A program made the position numbers and the translations under genes. The notes below the pieces were generated by a model. The model was given only the letters and a program-made list of their open reading frames with translations, had not been told where the DNA came from and did not search any database. Below are positions 55,075-63,833 of a DNA stretch of 64,000 bases, in pieces; the stretch's first letter is position 1; each line of letters opens with the position of its first letter. This DNA comes from Candidatus Krumholzibacteriia bacterium (GTDB lineage: Bacteria > Krumholzibacteriota > Krumholzibacteriia > JAJRXK01). The DNA lies in the NCBI GenBank assembly GCA_029932915.1, contig JAOZPE010000013.1, forward strand, positions 1 through 64,000, given 5' to 3'.

Positions 55075-56430
55075 ATGAGTGCGGGCAGGGACGGCGGCCG
55101 CCGGCGCAGCGCATCGTATTGGGAACCCCCGCGTCAGGCCCTGGTGGAGCGGGCGGTGCTTGCCGGCGTGCACATCATGCACGGAAGCGATGGCGCTTCG
55201 GAGTGGGTCGATCTGGACGAGCTGGAGCGCCTGGCCGACACCGCCGGCGCGGTGGTCGTCGGCCGGCTGGAGCAACGCCGCCTGCGGCCGGACGTCCGCA
55301 GTCTGCTGGGGAAGGGGAAGGCCCAGCAGCTCGAGAAGCTGGTGAAGAGCGTCCACGCCGACCTGGTGATCTTCGACAACGATCTCACCCCGGCCCAGGG
55401 GCGCAACCTCGAGCGCATGCTGGGCATCCGCGTCCTCGACCGCACCGAACTCATCCTGGACATCTTCGTGCGTCACGCCCGCACACGCCAATCGCGCCTG
55501 CAGGTGAGTCTGGCCCAGAATCAATACCTGTTGCCGCGCCTGGCGCGGATGTGGAAGCATCTGGAACGTCAGGCGGGTGGTATCGGCACGCGCGGTCCGG
55601 GCGAGACCCAGATCGAGACCGACCGGCGGCTCATCCGCCGCCGGATCAGCCAACTACGCCGCGAGCTGGCGGAGATCGACCGCCGCATGGAGACCCAGCA
55701 CAAGCAGCGCACGCACGAATACCGCGTGGCCCTGGTGGGCTACACCAACGCGGGCAAGAGTTCGCTGATGAATCGCATCACCCAGGCGGGTGTCTACGTC
55801 GAGGATCAACTCTTCGCCACTCTCGATGCCACCACCCGACGGGTCGAACTCGAGGGAGGACGCAGTTTCCTGCTCACCGACACCGTTGGTTTCCTGCGCC
55901 GGCTTCCCCATCACCTCGTGGAGAGCTTCCGGGCCACCCTGAGCGAAGTGGACGAGGCCGACCTGCTCTTCCACGTGGTCGATGCCACCGTCGACGACGT
56001 CGACGCGCAGATCGATGCGGTCGAAGAGGTCCTGAAGGGGGTGTGTACGGGCGAGCCCGAGCAGGTGCTGGTGTTCAACAAGATCGACGCCTTGAACGAT
56101 CCCAAGTGGTTGGAGCAGGCGCGGCGGAGTTGGCCGCATGCCTTCTTCGTCAGCGCTCGCCGGGGTGAGGGCGTCGATGAACTGCTGGAGGAGGTGACCC
56201 GCCGGCGCAAGCAGAGCGAGCGGAGCGTCGTCGTGCAGGTCGCCCACGGACACCCTCGCAGTCTCGCCCGTCTGCACGAACTCGGCGAGGTCCTCCATGT
56301 CGACTACGAACACGACCCTGCCGAGGTGCGCTTGCGGGTGGACCGCGCCAACTACGGTCGCATGGTCCGCCTCCCCGGAGTGGAGGTTCTCGAAGTGAGC
56401 CGCGGGAGGATCGGCAATCGGGGATCGTAG
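55075..56430 (+). CDS. hflX: GTPase HflX
   Basis: Ribosome-associated GTPase that splits or rescues stalled 70S ribosomes (451 aa). An N-terminal nucleotide-binding-like domain and coiled coil hold the HflX signature "GGIGTRGPGETQIETDRRLI". The G domain has "VGYTNAGKSSLMN" (G1), "FATLDATTRRV", "DTVGFLRRLPHHLVE" (G3) and "NKIDAL" (G4), and a short C-terminal domain follows. It comes 31 bases after glgP, possibly co-transcribed with the glycogen operon, an uncommon neighbour for it. Confidence 0.95.
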   Translation: MSAGRDGGRRRSASYWEPPRQALVERAVLAGVHIMHGSDGASEWVDLDELERLADTAGAVVVGRLEQRRLRPDVRSLLGKGKAQQLEKLVKSVHADLVIFDNDLTPAQGRNLERMLGIRVLDRTELILDIFVRHARTRQSRLQVSLAQNQYLLPRLARMWKHLERQAGGIGTRGPGETQIETDRRLIRRRISQLRRELAEIDRRMETQHKQRTHEYRVALVGYTNAGKSSLMNRITQAGVYVEDQLFATLDATTRRVELEGGRSFLLTDTVGFLRRLPHHLVESFRATLSEVDEADLLFHVVDATVDDVDAQIDAVEEVLKGVCTGEPEQVLVFNKIDALNDPKWLEQARRSWPHAFFVSARRGEGVDELLEEVTRRRKQSERSVVVQVAHGHPRSLARLHELGEVLHVDYEHDPAEVRLRVDRANYGRMVRLPGVEVLEVSRGRIGNRGS

Positions 56431-56535
56431 TCTCCCGGCGCTTCGGCCTGCTTCCCTGCCGTGCCGATGGAGACGCCGGGTGGTGTCCTCGGCTAGGGCT
56501 GGCGCTCGAAGGGCGGGAAGGTTAAGCTCGCGCAC

Positions 56536-57816
56536 GTGGATCCGCTGGACCAGAGCCTGCCCTCACCGAGGCCGTCGCTGAAGCGCAACCGCCGCTTCGC
56601 CAGCCTCTTCGCCGCTGAGACCATCAGCGGCTTCGGTGACCGCATCCATATCTTCGCCCTCTTGTTGTTGGTGCACGTCAAGACCGGCCGGGCCTTCGAC
56701 CTTGGCCTGTTGGCCATCGTCCAGGTGTTGCCGGCGACGGTGCTGGCTCCCTTCGCCGGCTGGGTGATCGATCGGGTCGATCGCCGTCGTCTGATGATCG
56801 TGCTCGATCTGTTGCAGGCCGGCCTGGTCCTGCTCCTTCCCTGGGCGGATGGACTGGGGCAGATCCTGATCATCGCCACCGTGTTGGCGGTGGCCCGCCA
56901 GTTCGCCGACCCGGCGAGGATGGCTGTCCTGCCCGAGATCGTCCGTCCCGACCAGGTGGTCCCGGCCAATGGAATGCTCTCGTCCACCCTGCACCTGTTG
57001 TTGATCGTGGGCCCGGCCGCGGCCGGGCTCATCGCCGGTCGCTGGGGTCTGACCACGTGTTTCCAGGTGGATGCGGTTACCTATGTGCTGAGCGCGGTCA
57101 CCTTGACCGGTCTGGGCGCGTGTCCTCCTCCGCTGTCGAGCTCGGCCGGTCGCATCGGTGAGAGCTTTCGTCGCTTCACCGGGGAGATCCGCGAGGGCCT
57201 GGGCGTGTTGCTGGGCGACGGGGCGTTGCGCTTCACCATCGTCTTCTTCGCGGTGGGAACCTTCGTGTCGAGCATGCAGCAGCCGCTGGTGGTGGTCTTC
57301 GTCAAGGACCACCTGGCGGGCAGCGACGCGCAACTGGGTACATTGATCTCGATGATGGGAGTCGGTGGGATCGTGGGCTCGCTGCTCGCCTCGCCGACCC
57401 GGCGTTGGATCTCGGCCGTGCGGGTACTGCCGGTGGCCACCATCGTCGACGGCGCGGCCCTGGTGGCCTTCGCGCTCTCCACGCGCATGGCGCCGGCGAT
57501 GGCGCTCTTCGGCTTCTTCGGTCTGGTCGCGGGCCTCTTGCAGGTGCGGGTGACCAGTCTCTTCCAGACCCGGGTGCCCGAGCGCTACCGTGGCCGCGCC
57601 TTCTCCTGGCTGGGCCCTCTGTTCGGTCCCTTGAGTGTGGCTTCCCTGGCCCTGGGCACCTGGCTGGCCGACGTGGTGGGGGTGGTGGGGGTGATCGCGG
57701 CCTCCGGGGTGCTGGAGATCGTCATCGCCCTGGCTGCGTTGGGGTGGCTCGTGAAACGGCCTGCCCTGGCCGCGATCTCCGAAGGGACGGCACTTGGCGA
57801 GGAGGCCTCGCCGTGA
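56536..57816 (+). CDS. MFS transporter (MFS_3/enterobactin-exporter-like)
   Basis: Major facilitator of about 12 membrane helices (426 aa). The N-terminal half contains "FAAETISGFGDRIHIFALLL" and the loop motif "GWVIDRVDRRRLMIVLD" (motif A-like). "MLSSTLHLLLIVGPAAAGLIAGRWG" is typical of the MFS_3 group of drug/siderophore effluxers. Substrate unknown. GTG start at 56536, about 105 bases after hflX, with no clear link to either neighbour. Confidence 0.82.
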   Translation: MDPLDQSLPSPRPSLKRNRRFASLFAAETISGFGDRIHIFALLLLVHVKTGRAFDLGLLAIVQVLPATVLAPFAGWVIDRVDRRRLMIVLDLLQAGLVLLLPWADGLGQILIIATVLAVARQFADPARMAVLPEIVRPDQVVPANGMLSSTLHLLLIVGPAAAGLIAGRWGLTTCFQVDAVTYVLSAVTLTGLGACPPPLSSSAGRIGESFRRFTGEIREGLGVLLGDGALRFTIVFFAVGTFVSSMQQPLVVVFVKDHLAGSDAQLGTLISMMGVGGIVGSLLASPTRRWISAVRVLPVATIVDGAALVAFALSTRMAPAMALFGFFGLVAGLLQVRVTSLFQTRVPERYRGRAFSWLGPLFGPLSVASLALGTWLADVVGVVGVIAASGVLEIVIALAALGWLVKRPALAAISEGTALGEEASP

Positions 57817-57905
57817 ACTGATCGCCGTGACGCCCGCGGGGGCCATGTGCTACCCTCCGCCCTTTCCTGTCGGTGGCCTTCGTTCCTTCGTTCCTGGAGT
57901 CGTTC

Positions 57906-59243
57906 ATGGCTTCCTTCGGCCGTTTCTGGGCCGGCGCCGTCGATCTCGCCTGGGGTCCGCCCCTGGTGGTGCTGCTCATCGGGGCGGGACTGTATTTCAC
58001 CGTCGTCAGCCGCTTCCTGCCCTTCCGGGCGCTGCGCCACAGTTGGGACATCTTGCGCGGGAAGTACGACCATGAGCGCGATCCCGGCGAGATCACCCAC
58101 TTCCAGGCCCTCAGCTCGGCCCTGTCGGCCACCATCGGCATGGGCAACATCTCCGGAGTGGCCATCGCCATCTCCCTGGGCGGACCCGGCGCGGTGTTCT
58201 GGATGTGGGTGGCCGGAGCCGTCGGCATGGCCACCAAGTTCTTCACCTGCACGCTGGCGGTGATGTTTCGCAAGAAGGACGAGAACGGTATCGACCAGGG
58301 CGGGCCCATGTACTTCCTGGAGGTGGGTCTGGGGAAGGCGTTCAAGCCGCTGGCGGTGATGTTCTCCATCTTCGGCATGATCGGCTGTCTGGCGATGTTC
58401 CAGTCGAACCAGTTGGCCTCGCTGCTCGACGCCCATTGGGGGATCAATCCGTGGATCACCGGCATCCTGTCGATGATCTTCGTCGGGGTGGTCATCGTCG
58501 GCGGCGTCGTGCGGGTGGGGCAGGTCACCTCACGGATCGTTCCGGCCATGGTGGTCATCTACTTCGTGGCCGCCCTGCTGGTGATCGTGTCGAGCCACCA
58601 GGACATTCCCGCGCTCTTCGCCTCCATCTTCACCCATGCCTTCGGAAGCCAGGCGGTCGCCGGCGGGGCGGCCGGGGTGGCGTTCAAGCAGGTCGTGGTC
58701 ACCGGGGTCAAGAGGGCCGCCTTCTCCAACGAGGCGGGCATCGGGACCGCCCCGATGGCCCACGGGGCGGCCAAGACCACCGAGCCGGTGCGCGAGGGCC
58801 TGGTGGCCATGATCGGTCCGTTCTTCGATACGCACATCGTCTGTACCCTCACTGCACTGGTGATCCTCTCGGCCGGCGGGACCGCCGTCGGCGGCGACGG
58901 TGTGGTCATGACCGTCAACGCCTTCCAGCAGGCTCTGGGCGGGGTGGGCAAGACCGTGCTCATCCTGGTCATCACCCTGTTCTCGGTCTCGACGATGATC
59001 TCCTACTCGTACTACAGCCTGAAGTGTTCGCGCTATCTCTTCGGCTCGCGCTTCGGACACTATTACATCTATGTCTATCTGGCCTCGATCCTGGTGGCCG
59101 CGCTGTGGTCGCAGGACACGGTGGTGAACATGCTCGACACCGCGTTCGCGATGATGGCCTTCCCCACCCTGGTAGGGGCCCTGCTGCTGTCGCCGAAGGT
59201 GATGGCCGCCCTGCGCGACTACTACCGGAGGATGGGGATCTGA
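57906..59243 (+). CDS. Sodium:alanine symporter (AGCS family)
   Basis: Na+-coupled alanine/glycine uptake protein (445 aa, about 11 helices). Family marks: "LSSALSATIGMGNISGVAIAI" (Na+ site region), "DQGGPMYFLEVGLGK", and the signature "KRAAFSNEAGIGTAPMAHGAA". Start: ATG at 57906 with GGAG upstream rather than the GTG 11 codons earlier. Its Na+ dependence fits a cell that may run a sodium cycle via the Mrp/Mbx-type complex. Confidence 0.9.
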   Translation: MASFGRFWAGAVDLAWGPPLVVLLIGAGLYFTVVSRFLPFRALRHSWDILRGKYDHERDPGEITHFQALSSALSATIGMGNISGVAIAISLGGPGAVFWMWVAGAVGMATKFFTCTLAVMFRKKDENGIDQGGPMYFLEVGLGKAFKPLAVMFSIFGMIGCLAMFQSNQLASLLDAHWGINPWITGILSMIFVGVVIVGGVVRVGQVTSRIVPAMVVIYFVAALLVIVSSHQDIPALFASIFTHAFGSQAVAGGAAGVAFKQVVVTGVKRAAFSNEAGIGTAPMAHGAAKTTEPVREGLVAMIGPFFDTHIVCTLTALVILSAGGTAVGGDGVVMTVNAFQQALGGVGKTVLILVITLFSVSTMISYSYYSLKCSRYLFGSRFGHYYIYVYLASILVAALWSQDTVVNMLDTAFAMMAFPTLVGALLLSPKVMAALRDYYRRMGI

Positions 59244-59346
59244 GCGCGTCGTCGTTTCATGAAGCAGCTGCCCGGTCAGCCAAGGTGGCGGCGGGATTGG
59301 CGCTTCCGTACCCGTCCGTTCTTCGTGCCTTCCAAGGAGTTCGATC

Positions 59347-60657
59347 ATGAAGAACCCTCATCGTTCCATGGACTTCGCCGTCAGGGCCTTCCTCCTGCTC
59401 GCCCTTGCCTTCACTCTGCAGGCCGTGTCGCCGGGCTTGGCGCAGGCCGCCCCGTGGAAGGGGCAGGAGAAGAAGGACGCCGACGGTGTCATCCACGTGA
59501 TGAATCCGGCCGTGCCGGTCGAGGGGGAAGTCGATCTTTCCCTGGAGAAACTGTTCTCGTTGGGCGGCGAGAGCGAGGACGACGAGCAGATCTTCGGCCT
59601 GGTGCAGCACATCCTGCTCGACGAGGACGGCAACAGCTACCTGCTCGACCAGCAGCTCAACGAGATCCGTGTCTTCGACGCGGAGGGAGATTTCCTGCGC
59701 ACCATCGGGCGCGAGGGTGAGGGCCCCGGGGAATTCCGGAATCCCCAGACCTTCTTCTTCCTGCCGGACGGAAGGATCGGCGTGACCCAGATGATGCCGG
59801 CCCGAATCGCCGTCCTCGATCGGGAGGGTGAAGGAGGCGACGACCTTCCGGTTCCCACCGGTGACGGCGGTTTCGCCATGGTGCGCAAGGTGATGAGCGC
59901 CGGCGATCACCTGGTGATGCAATTGACGGTGGGCAGCTTCTCCGAGGGGAAGATGCGCAACACGAACCGCCTGATCGCCATCGACACGAAGGGAAACCAG
60001 GTGGCCCTCTATGGAGAGAGCCACCGCGATTTCGATGTCGCCCAGGGCCAGATGGTCATCTCCATGGGCGACGAGGAATTCGCCCGGGTGTGGACGGCCG
60101 ATGGGAACGGGCGGGTGTACGTGGTCAACGACTACACCGGCTATCGCATCGAGGTCTACGGCCCGGAGGGCAAGCTCGAGCGGGTGATCGAACGTGAATA
60201 CGAGCCGCTGGCCTTCACCAAGGAGGAAGATGCCCGCCGCCGCAAGCGCTGGGAGGAGCAGGGCGACCAGAGGGGACTGGAGATCAAGCCCGACTTCCCC
60301 GAGTTCAAGGCGGACATCAGCAACCTCATCGCCCGCCCGAACGGAGAGCTCTGGGTGCGGACGAGCCGCTCCTCGGCGGACCGGCACGAGCTGGGGAGCT
60401 TCGATGTCTTCGATGGGCAGGGGCATTTCGTCCGGGTCGTGCGGCCGGCGGTCGATTACGATGCCCTCCATGACGGCTATGTGATCACCGGCGACCGTTT
60501 CTACCGGCTCAAGGAGCTCAACGGTGCGCTGAAGGCCTGGGCGGCCGGCTTCGGGGGTGGAATCCGCATCGGGGTGGACAATGGGGAGGACGAGGAGGAA
60601 GGCGAGCCCGAGCCCCTGGAGATCATCGTCTATCGCATCGTCTCGGGGGGCCGTTGA
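59347..60657 (+). CDS. Secreted 6-bladed beta-propeller protein 1
   Basis: Exported protein of 436 aa. The signal peptide core is "FLLLALAFTLQAVSPGLAQA", cleaved before "APWKGQEKKDADGVIHVMNP". The rest is NHL-like/6-bladed beta-propeller units: "ILLDEDGNSYLLDQQLNEIRVFD"-type blade, then "FLRTIGREGEGPGEF" (a highly characteristic motif) and "DGNGRVYVVNDYTGYRIEVY". Function unknown; such proteins often bind ligands at the surface. Nearest relative is the next gene, so it is likely a local duplication. Confidence 0.75.
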   Translation: MKNPHRSMDFAVRAFLLLALAFTLQAVSPGLAQAAPWKGQEKKDADGVIHVMNPAVPVEGEVDLSLEKLFSLGGESEDDEQIFGLVQHILLDEDGNSYLLDQQLNEIRVFDAEGDFLRTIGREGEGPGEFRNPQTFFFLPDGRIGVTQMMPARIAVLDREGEGGDDLPVPTGDGGFAMVRKVMSAGDHLVMQLTVGSFSEGKMRNTNRLIAIDTKGNQVALYGESHRDFDVAQGQMVISMGDEEFARVWTADGNGRVYVVNDYTGYRIEVYGPEGKLERVIEREYEPLAFTKEEDARRRKRWEEQGDQRGLEIKPDFPEFKADISNLIARPNGELWVRTSRSSADRHELGSFDVFDGQGHFVRVVRPAVDYDALHDGYVITGDRFYRLKELNGALKAWAAGFGGGIRIGVDNGEDEEEGEPEPLEIIVYRIVSGGR

Positions 60658-60795
60658 AGATGCCCCTGGAGGGTGCGGTTTCCCCGCTTCTGCGCAACCT
60701 TGTGAGGCGGCCATCCGTAGTTTCCAGCGCGGCCCGGTCCCGCTTCGTGGAGGCCGCACACGTCCCTTGAACCTTCTTTCCTGGAGTTGTCCACG

Positions 60796-62076
60796 ATGTT
60801 CTCCCTCTTCATGAACGCGGCCGATCGCCGCCCGGCCACTCCCTTTCTTCTTCTGATGACCCTTGTCCTCGTCTGGGCCGTACCCGGCCATGCCGGCTCG
60901 TGGAAGGGCGAGATCACCAAGGACGCCGACGGCGTCGAGCACGTGATGAACCCGGCGAGCCCGGCCGATGGAACGACGAGTCTTCAGCCCCGGGAGCTGT
61001 GGCGCATCGGCGGGGAGACCGACGACGAGGACGAGATCTTCGGCATCATCAGCCGGGCCCGCGTCGATGCCGACGGGAATCTCTATCTGCTCGACTCCCA
61101 GTTGTCGGAGATCAAGGTCTTCGACCCCGACGGCAACTTCCTGCGGAGCATCGGCCGCGAAGGCGAAGGGCCCGGTGAATTCCGCGGGGCCCAGGACATG
61201 TTCTTCCTGCCCGACGGCAACCTGGCCGTGCTGCAGGTCTTCCCCGGCCGGCTGGTCGGCTTGACGCCCGAGGGGGAACCGGTGGACGACCATCCGCTGC
61301 CCTCGGCGGGCGAGGGCGGCTTCGTCCTGCTCTTCGCCGGAGGTGGTGTCGTCGGCGACAAGCTGGCCCTGTCCATCGGGGTCAACCACTTCGAGTCGGG
61401 GGTCTTCGACCAGGAGCGCTCCGTCGTCGTCATCGACGACGCGGGGGAGATCGTCACCAAGCTGTACAGCGAGAAGCGCGGCCTGAACATGAGCGCGCCG
61501 GTGTTCAAGGAGAGCACCTGGAACTCCTTCGATCGGGTGTGGACGGTGGGAAGTGATCACCGGGCCTACATTCCCACCTCGTGGAGCGAGTATCGGATCA
61601 TGGTGTGCGACGAGAACGGCACCACGCGCTTCATCGAGCGCGCGTACGAAGCCCGCAAGCGCAGCGCGGCGGAGAAGGAACGCTGGTCGAAGCTCTACAA
61701 CGAGTTCACGAAGAACCAGGTGCCCGGATCGCACTGGGAGATCGAGGACAACGAGCGCGACGTCATGCAGATCTTCGCCCGCGAGGACGGAAGCCTCTGG
61801 GTGCTGAGCAGTCAGGGCGTGTTCGACCGGCCCGATGGTTCGATGGGCGTCTTCGACGTCTTCGATCCGCAGGGGCATTTCGTCCGCCAGGTGACCCTCA
61901 TGGGTGATGCCGACCCCATCAAGGACGGCTTCTTCTTCGAGAAGGACCGGCTCTACGTGGTCACCGACTTCCTCGCCGCGGCCATGAGCGCGCAGGGCGG
62001 AAGCACCGAGGCTCTCGGAGAGGAAGAGCCCGAACCCATGTCGGTGGTCTGCTATCAGATGCCCGGGTTGAAGTAG
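60796..62076 (+). CDS. Secreted 6-bladed beta-propeller protein 2
   Basis: Paralogue of the upstream gene (426 aa). The signal core is "FLLLMTLVLVWAVPGHA", and the mature part starts "GSWKGEITKDADGVEHVMNP". It has the same blade motifs ("NLYLLDSQLSEIKVFDPDG", "FLRSIGREGEGPGEFRG") and C-terminal "MGVFDVFDPQGHFVRQVTL". Start ATG 60796 with GGAG nine bases upstream; ATG 60811 is an alternative. The pair shares 5'-leader wording (CTTTCCTGGAG / CTTCCAAGGAG). Function unknown. Confidence 0.75.
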   Translation: MFSLFMNAADRRPATPFLLLMTLVLVWAVPGHAGSWKGEITKDADGVEHVMNPASPADGTTSLQPRELWRIGGETDDEDEIFGIISRARVDADGNLYLLDSQLSEIKVFDPDGNFLRSIGREGEGPGEFRGAQDMFFLPDGNLAVLQVFPGRLVGLTPEGEPVDDHPLPSAGEGGFVLLFAGGGVVGDKLALSIGVNHFESGVFDQERSVVVIDDAGEIVTKLYSEKRGLNMSAPVFKESTWNSFDRVWTVGSDHRAYIPTSWSEYRIMVCDENGTTRFIERAYEARKRSAAEKERWSKLYNEFTKNQVPGSHWEIEDNERDVMQIFAREDGSLWVLSSQGVFDRPDGSMGVFDVFDPQGHFVRQVTLMGDADPIKDGFFFEKDRLYVVTDFLAAAMSAQGGSTEALGEEEPEPMSVVCYQMPGLK

Positions 62077-62126
62077 TCAGCGGGGCAAAGGACAGCCAGG
62101 CCCGGATACGACCATACGGAACAGGA

Positions 62127-62154
62127 GAGAGCCCACCCTTCGGGGTGGGCTCTC
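62127..62154. terminator. Bidirectional terminator between propeller genes
   Basis: GAGAGCCCACCC pairs with GGGTGGGCTCTC around a TTCG tetraloop. The 12-bp perfect stem lies in the 97-base gap between convergent genes. Confidence 0.8.
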
Positions 62155-62173
62155 GATCGCTGAAAGCCCCACG

Positions 62174-63136
62174 TCAATGTGCGGAGCGTGGTCGTGGCAG
62201 GCGGCACGCGTACAGGGCCGAACCCCATTCATCCAGTATCCAGATTCGCCCGTCGTGGGCGATGACCTGTCCGCCGCCTTCGCACACCTCAGGAAGCCGC
62301 AGGAGTTCGTAGTCTCCGAAGTCCGCACCGTAGTGCCGCAAGACCCCCGGGGGTCCGGTTTGATCGGCTACGACGGCCATGAAGCATCCGCCCTGGCCGT
62401 CACTCCAGGCTCCGGCGATGACCGGGCTCTCGTAGCTCACCTGGGATTGCTCGTCCGAGTGGCGAGTGACGGTTCCCTCACCGATCCCGAGATCGATCGA
62501 CCTCAGGACACGCCCCTTCTCGTCCAGGAGAAGAACTCTTCCCTTGCGACCTTCGGCCACGGCAGCGTAACAGGAGGGAAAGGGAAAGACGTAGAGGATG
62601 CCCTTGCCTTTGAAGAGAACACGCTGCTTGAGGGAGGGCAGGGAGGTGACCAGGACCTGGTCGTATCGCGCATGGTCGCGGGCGATGAGTTCAGCTCGCG
62701 AACCGAGGAACCCTGCCTCGATTCCGCTGAGTTCCATTGCACGGCGCTCGATGAAGACTCCCTTTCGATCGAAGACATTGACGCTGTTTCCAGCGAAGAC
62801 GTAGACCTTCCCATCGGCAAGGGCCAGCCATCGGCTTCCGCTCAGTTCACCAGGGCCCTCACCGCAACGCCCGAAGGGTTCCAGCCATTCGCCCTTCGCG
62901 GTGAGCCTGCGGATGCTGCAATCGCCGGTATTGAGGATCCAGGCGGTTGCATGCTCGTCGAATTGAAGCGCGGCCGGCTGATCCAGGATGGGTTCGTCAC
63001 CCACACTGTACGATGCGACGAGCTGGAGCTGGGAGGTGGGCACGTCAGCGGCGAAAGTGTCCGCATTCAAGGTCAATACAGAAGAAGCTGAAGTGACGAT
63101 GAGAGCAGCGAGTATTCCAGAGCGGAAGTATCTCAT
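62174..63136 (-). CDS. Secreted 6-bladed beta-propeller protein 3
   Basis: Third and most divergent propeller protein (320 aa). Signal peptide ("GILAALIVTSASSVLTL"), then blades with the shared motif "WLEPFGRCGEGPGELSGSR" and "GKVYVFAGNSVNVFDRKG". AGGAGGT six bases before the ATG at 63136 is an excellent ribosome site. That site overlaps the end of a broken upstream reading frame. Lower GC than the other two and on the opposite strand. Function unknown. Confidence 0.72.
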   Translation of the reverse strand: MRYFRSGILAALIVTSASSVLTLNADTFAADVPTSQLQLVASYSVGDEPILDQPAALQFDEHATAWILNTGDCSIRRLTAKGEWLEPFGRCGEGPGELSGSRWLALADGKVYVFAGNSVNVFDRKGVFIERRAMELSGIEAGFLGSRAELIARDHARYDQVLVTSLPSLKQRVLFKGKGILYVFPFPSCYAAVAEGRKGRVLLLDEKGRVLRSIDLGIGEGTVTRHSDEQSQVSYESPVIAGAWSDGQGGCFMAVVADQTGPPGVLRHYGADFGDYELLRLPEVCEGGGQVIAHDGRIWILDEWGSALYACRLPRPRSAH

Positions 63137-63833
63137 TCAGGAACCTCCTGTGTAGTCGGTAGACTTTGACGAAGACTCCGGAGTCTGCTCCTTTGCCCAG
63201 TCGTGGATGCCGCCACCCGAATCGATCACAGCACGCCCGGATGACGTTATCCACCTTTTCCCGAAGTTCATTGTGATACTGATCCCAGACTCGTCTTCCT
63301 TCATCAGACAGCTTCCTCCTGAACTCCTGACCGGCCATGTCAATGGACCAGTCCTTCATGATGTAGATGCTATGGGCCTGGAACTCTCTGGATACGTGCC
63401 AGCGCCCAATACGCTTCTTTACAGCCCGCTTTACAACCCTACTGAACTCCCGGAAGGACTCTTCGTTGTACTTGCCCTTCAGCGGAGTGTTCCCCAACAG
63501 GACGAACTGGATACCAGTGGGAGTGTGCTGAATAGACCCAGCCACGCCAGCCTTGTCGATCTCGGCAAAGATGTAGTCGATGTCCTGGACCGTAGTCCGT
63601 CTCAGCGTGGCGAGCTCGACAGCTGTAGGATACTTACCATTGGCCTTCTTGACAACAAGGCTAGCAGCGTCCTGCTGAAGCACAGCACTGGTGATCAAGA
63701 CATAGTCGAGCAGCTTCCTGGCAAAACGTTTGTCTTTGCCCTCGAATTACTTGGCCATCACTGACTTGACGTACGCAGGGTTTACACGGTTTTCCCATCG
63801 GCTCAAGCTGTCGAACTCTCGAGAGAGCGGCAG
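63137..63833 (-). pseudogene. Broken AT-richer gene of unknown function next to the CRISPR-like array
   Basis: A long reading frame on the minus strand looks coding but is disrupted. It opens directly from the first repeat without a start codon ("LPLSREFDSLSRWENRVNPA") and meets TAA at 63747-63749. It then continues "FEGKDKRFARKLLDYV" through "MKDWSIDMAGQEFRRKLSDE". Near 63220-63260 a frame change would carry it into "GGGIHDWAKEQTPESSSKST" and a TGA immediately before the next ATG. Without that change the frame overlaps the propeller gene by 92 bases. GC and codon use differ from the rest of the window. I recognise no family. It may be a transferred, decayed gene cut at its 5' end by the array. 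Confidence 0.5.
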
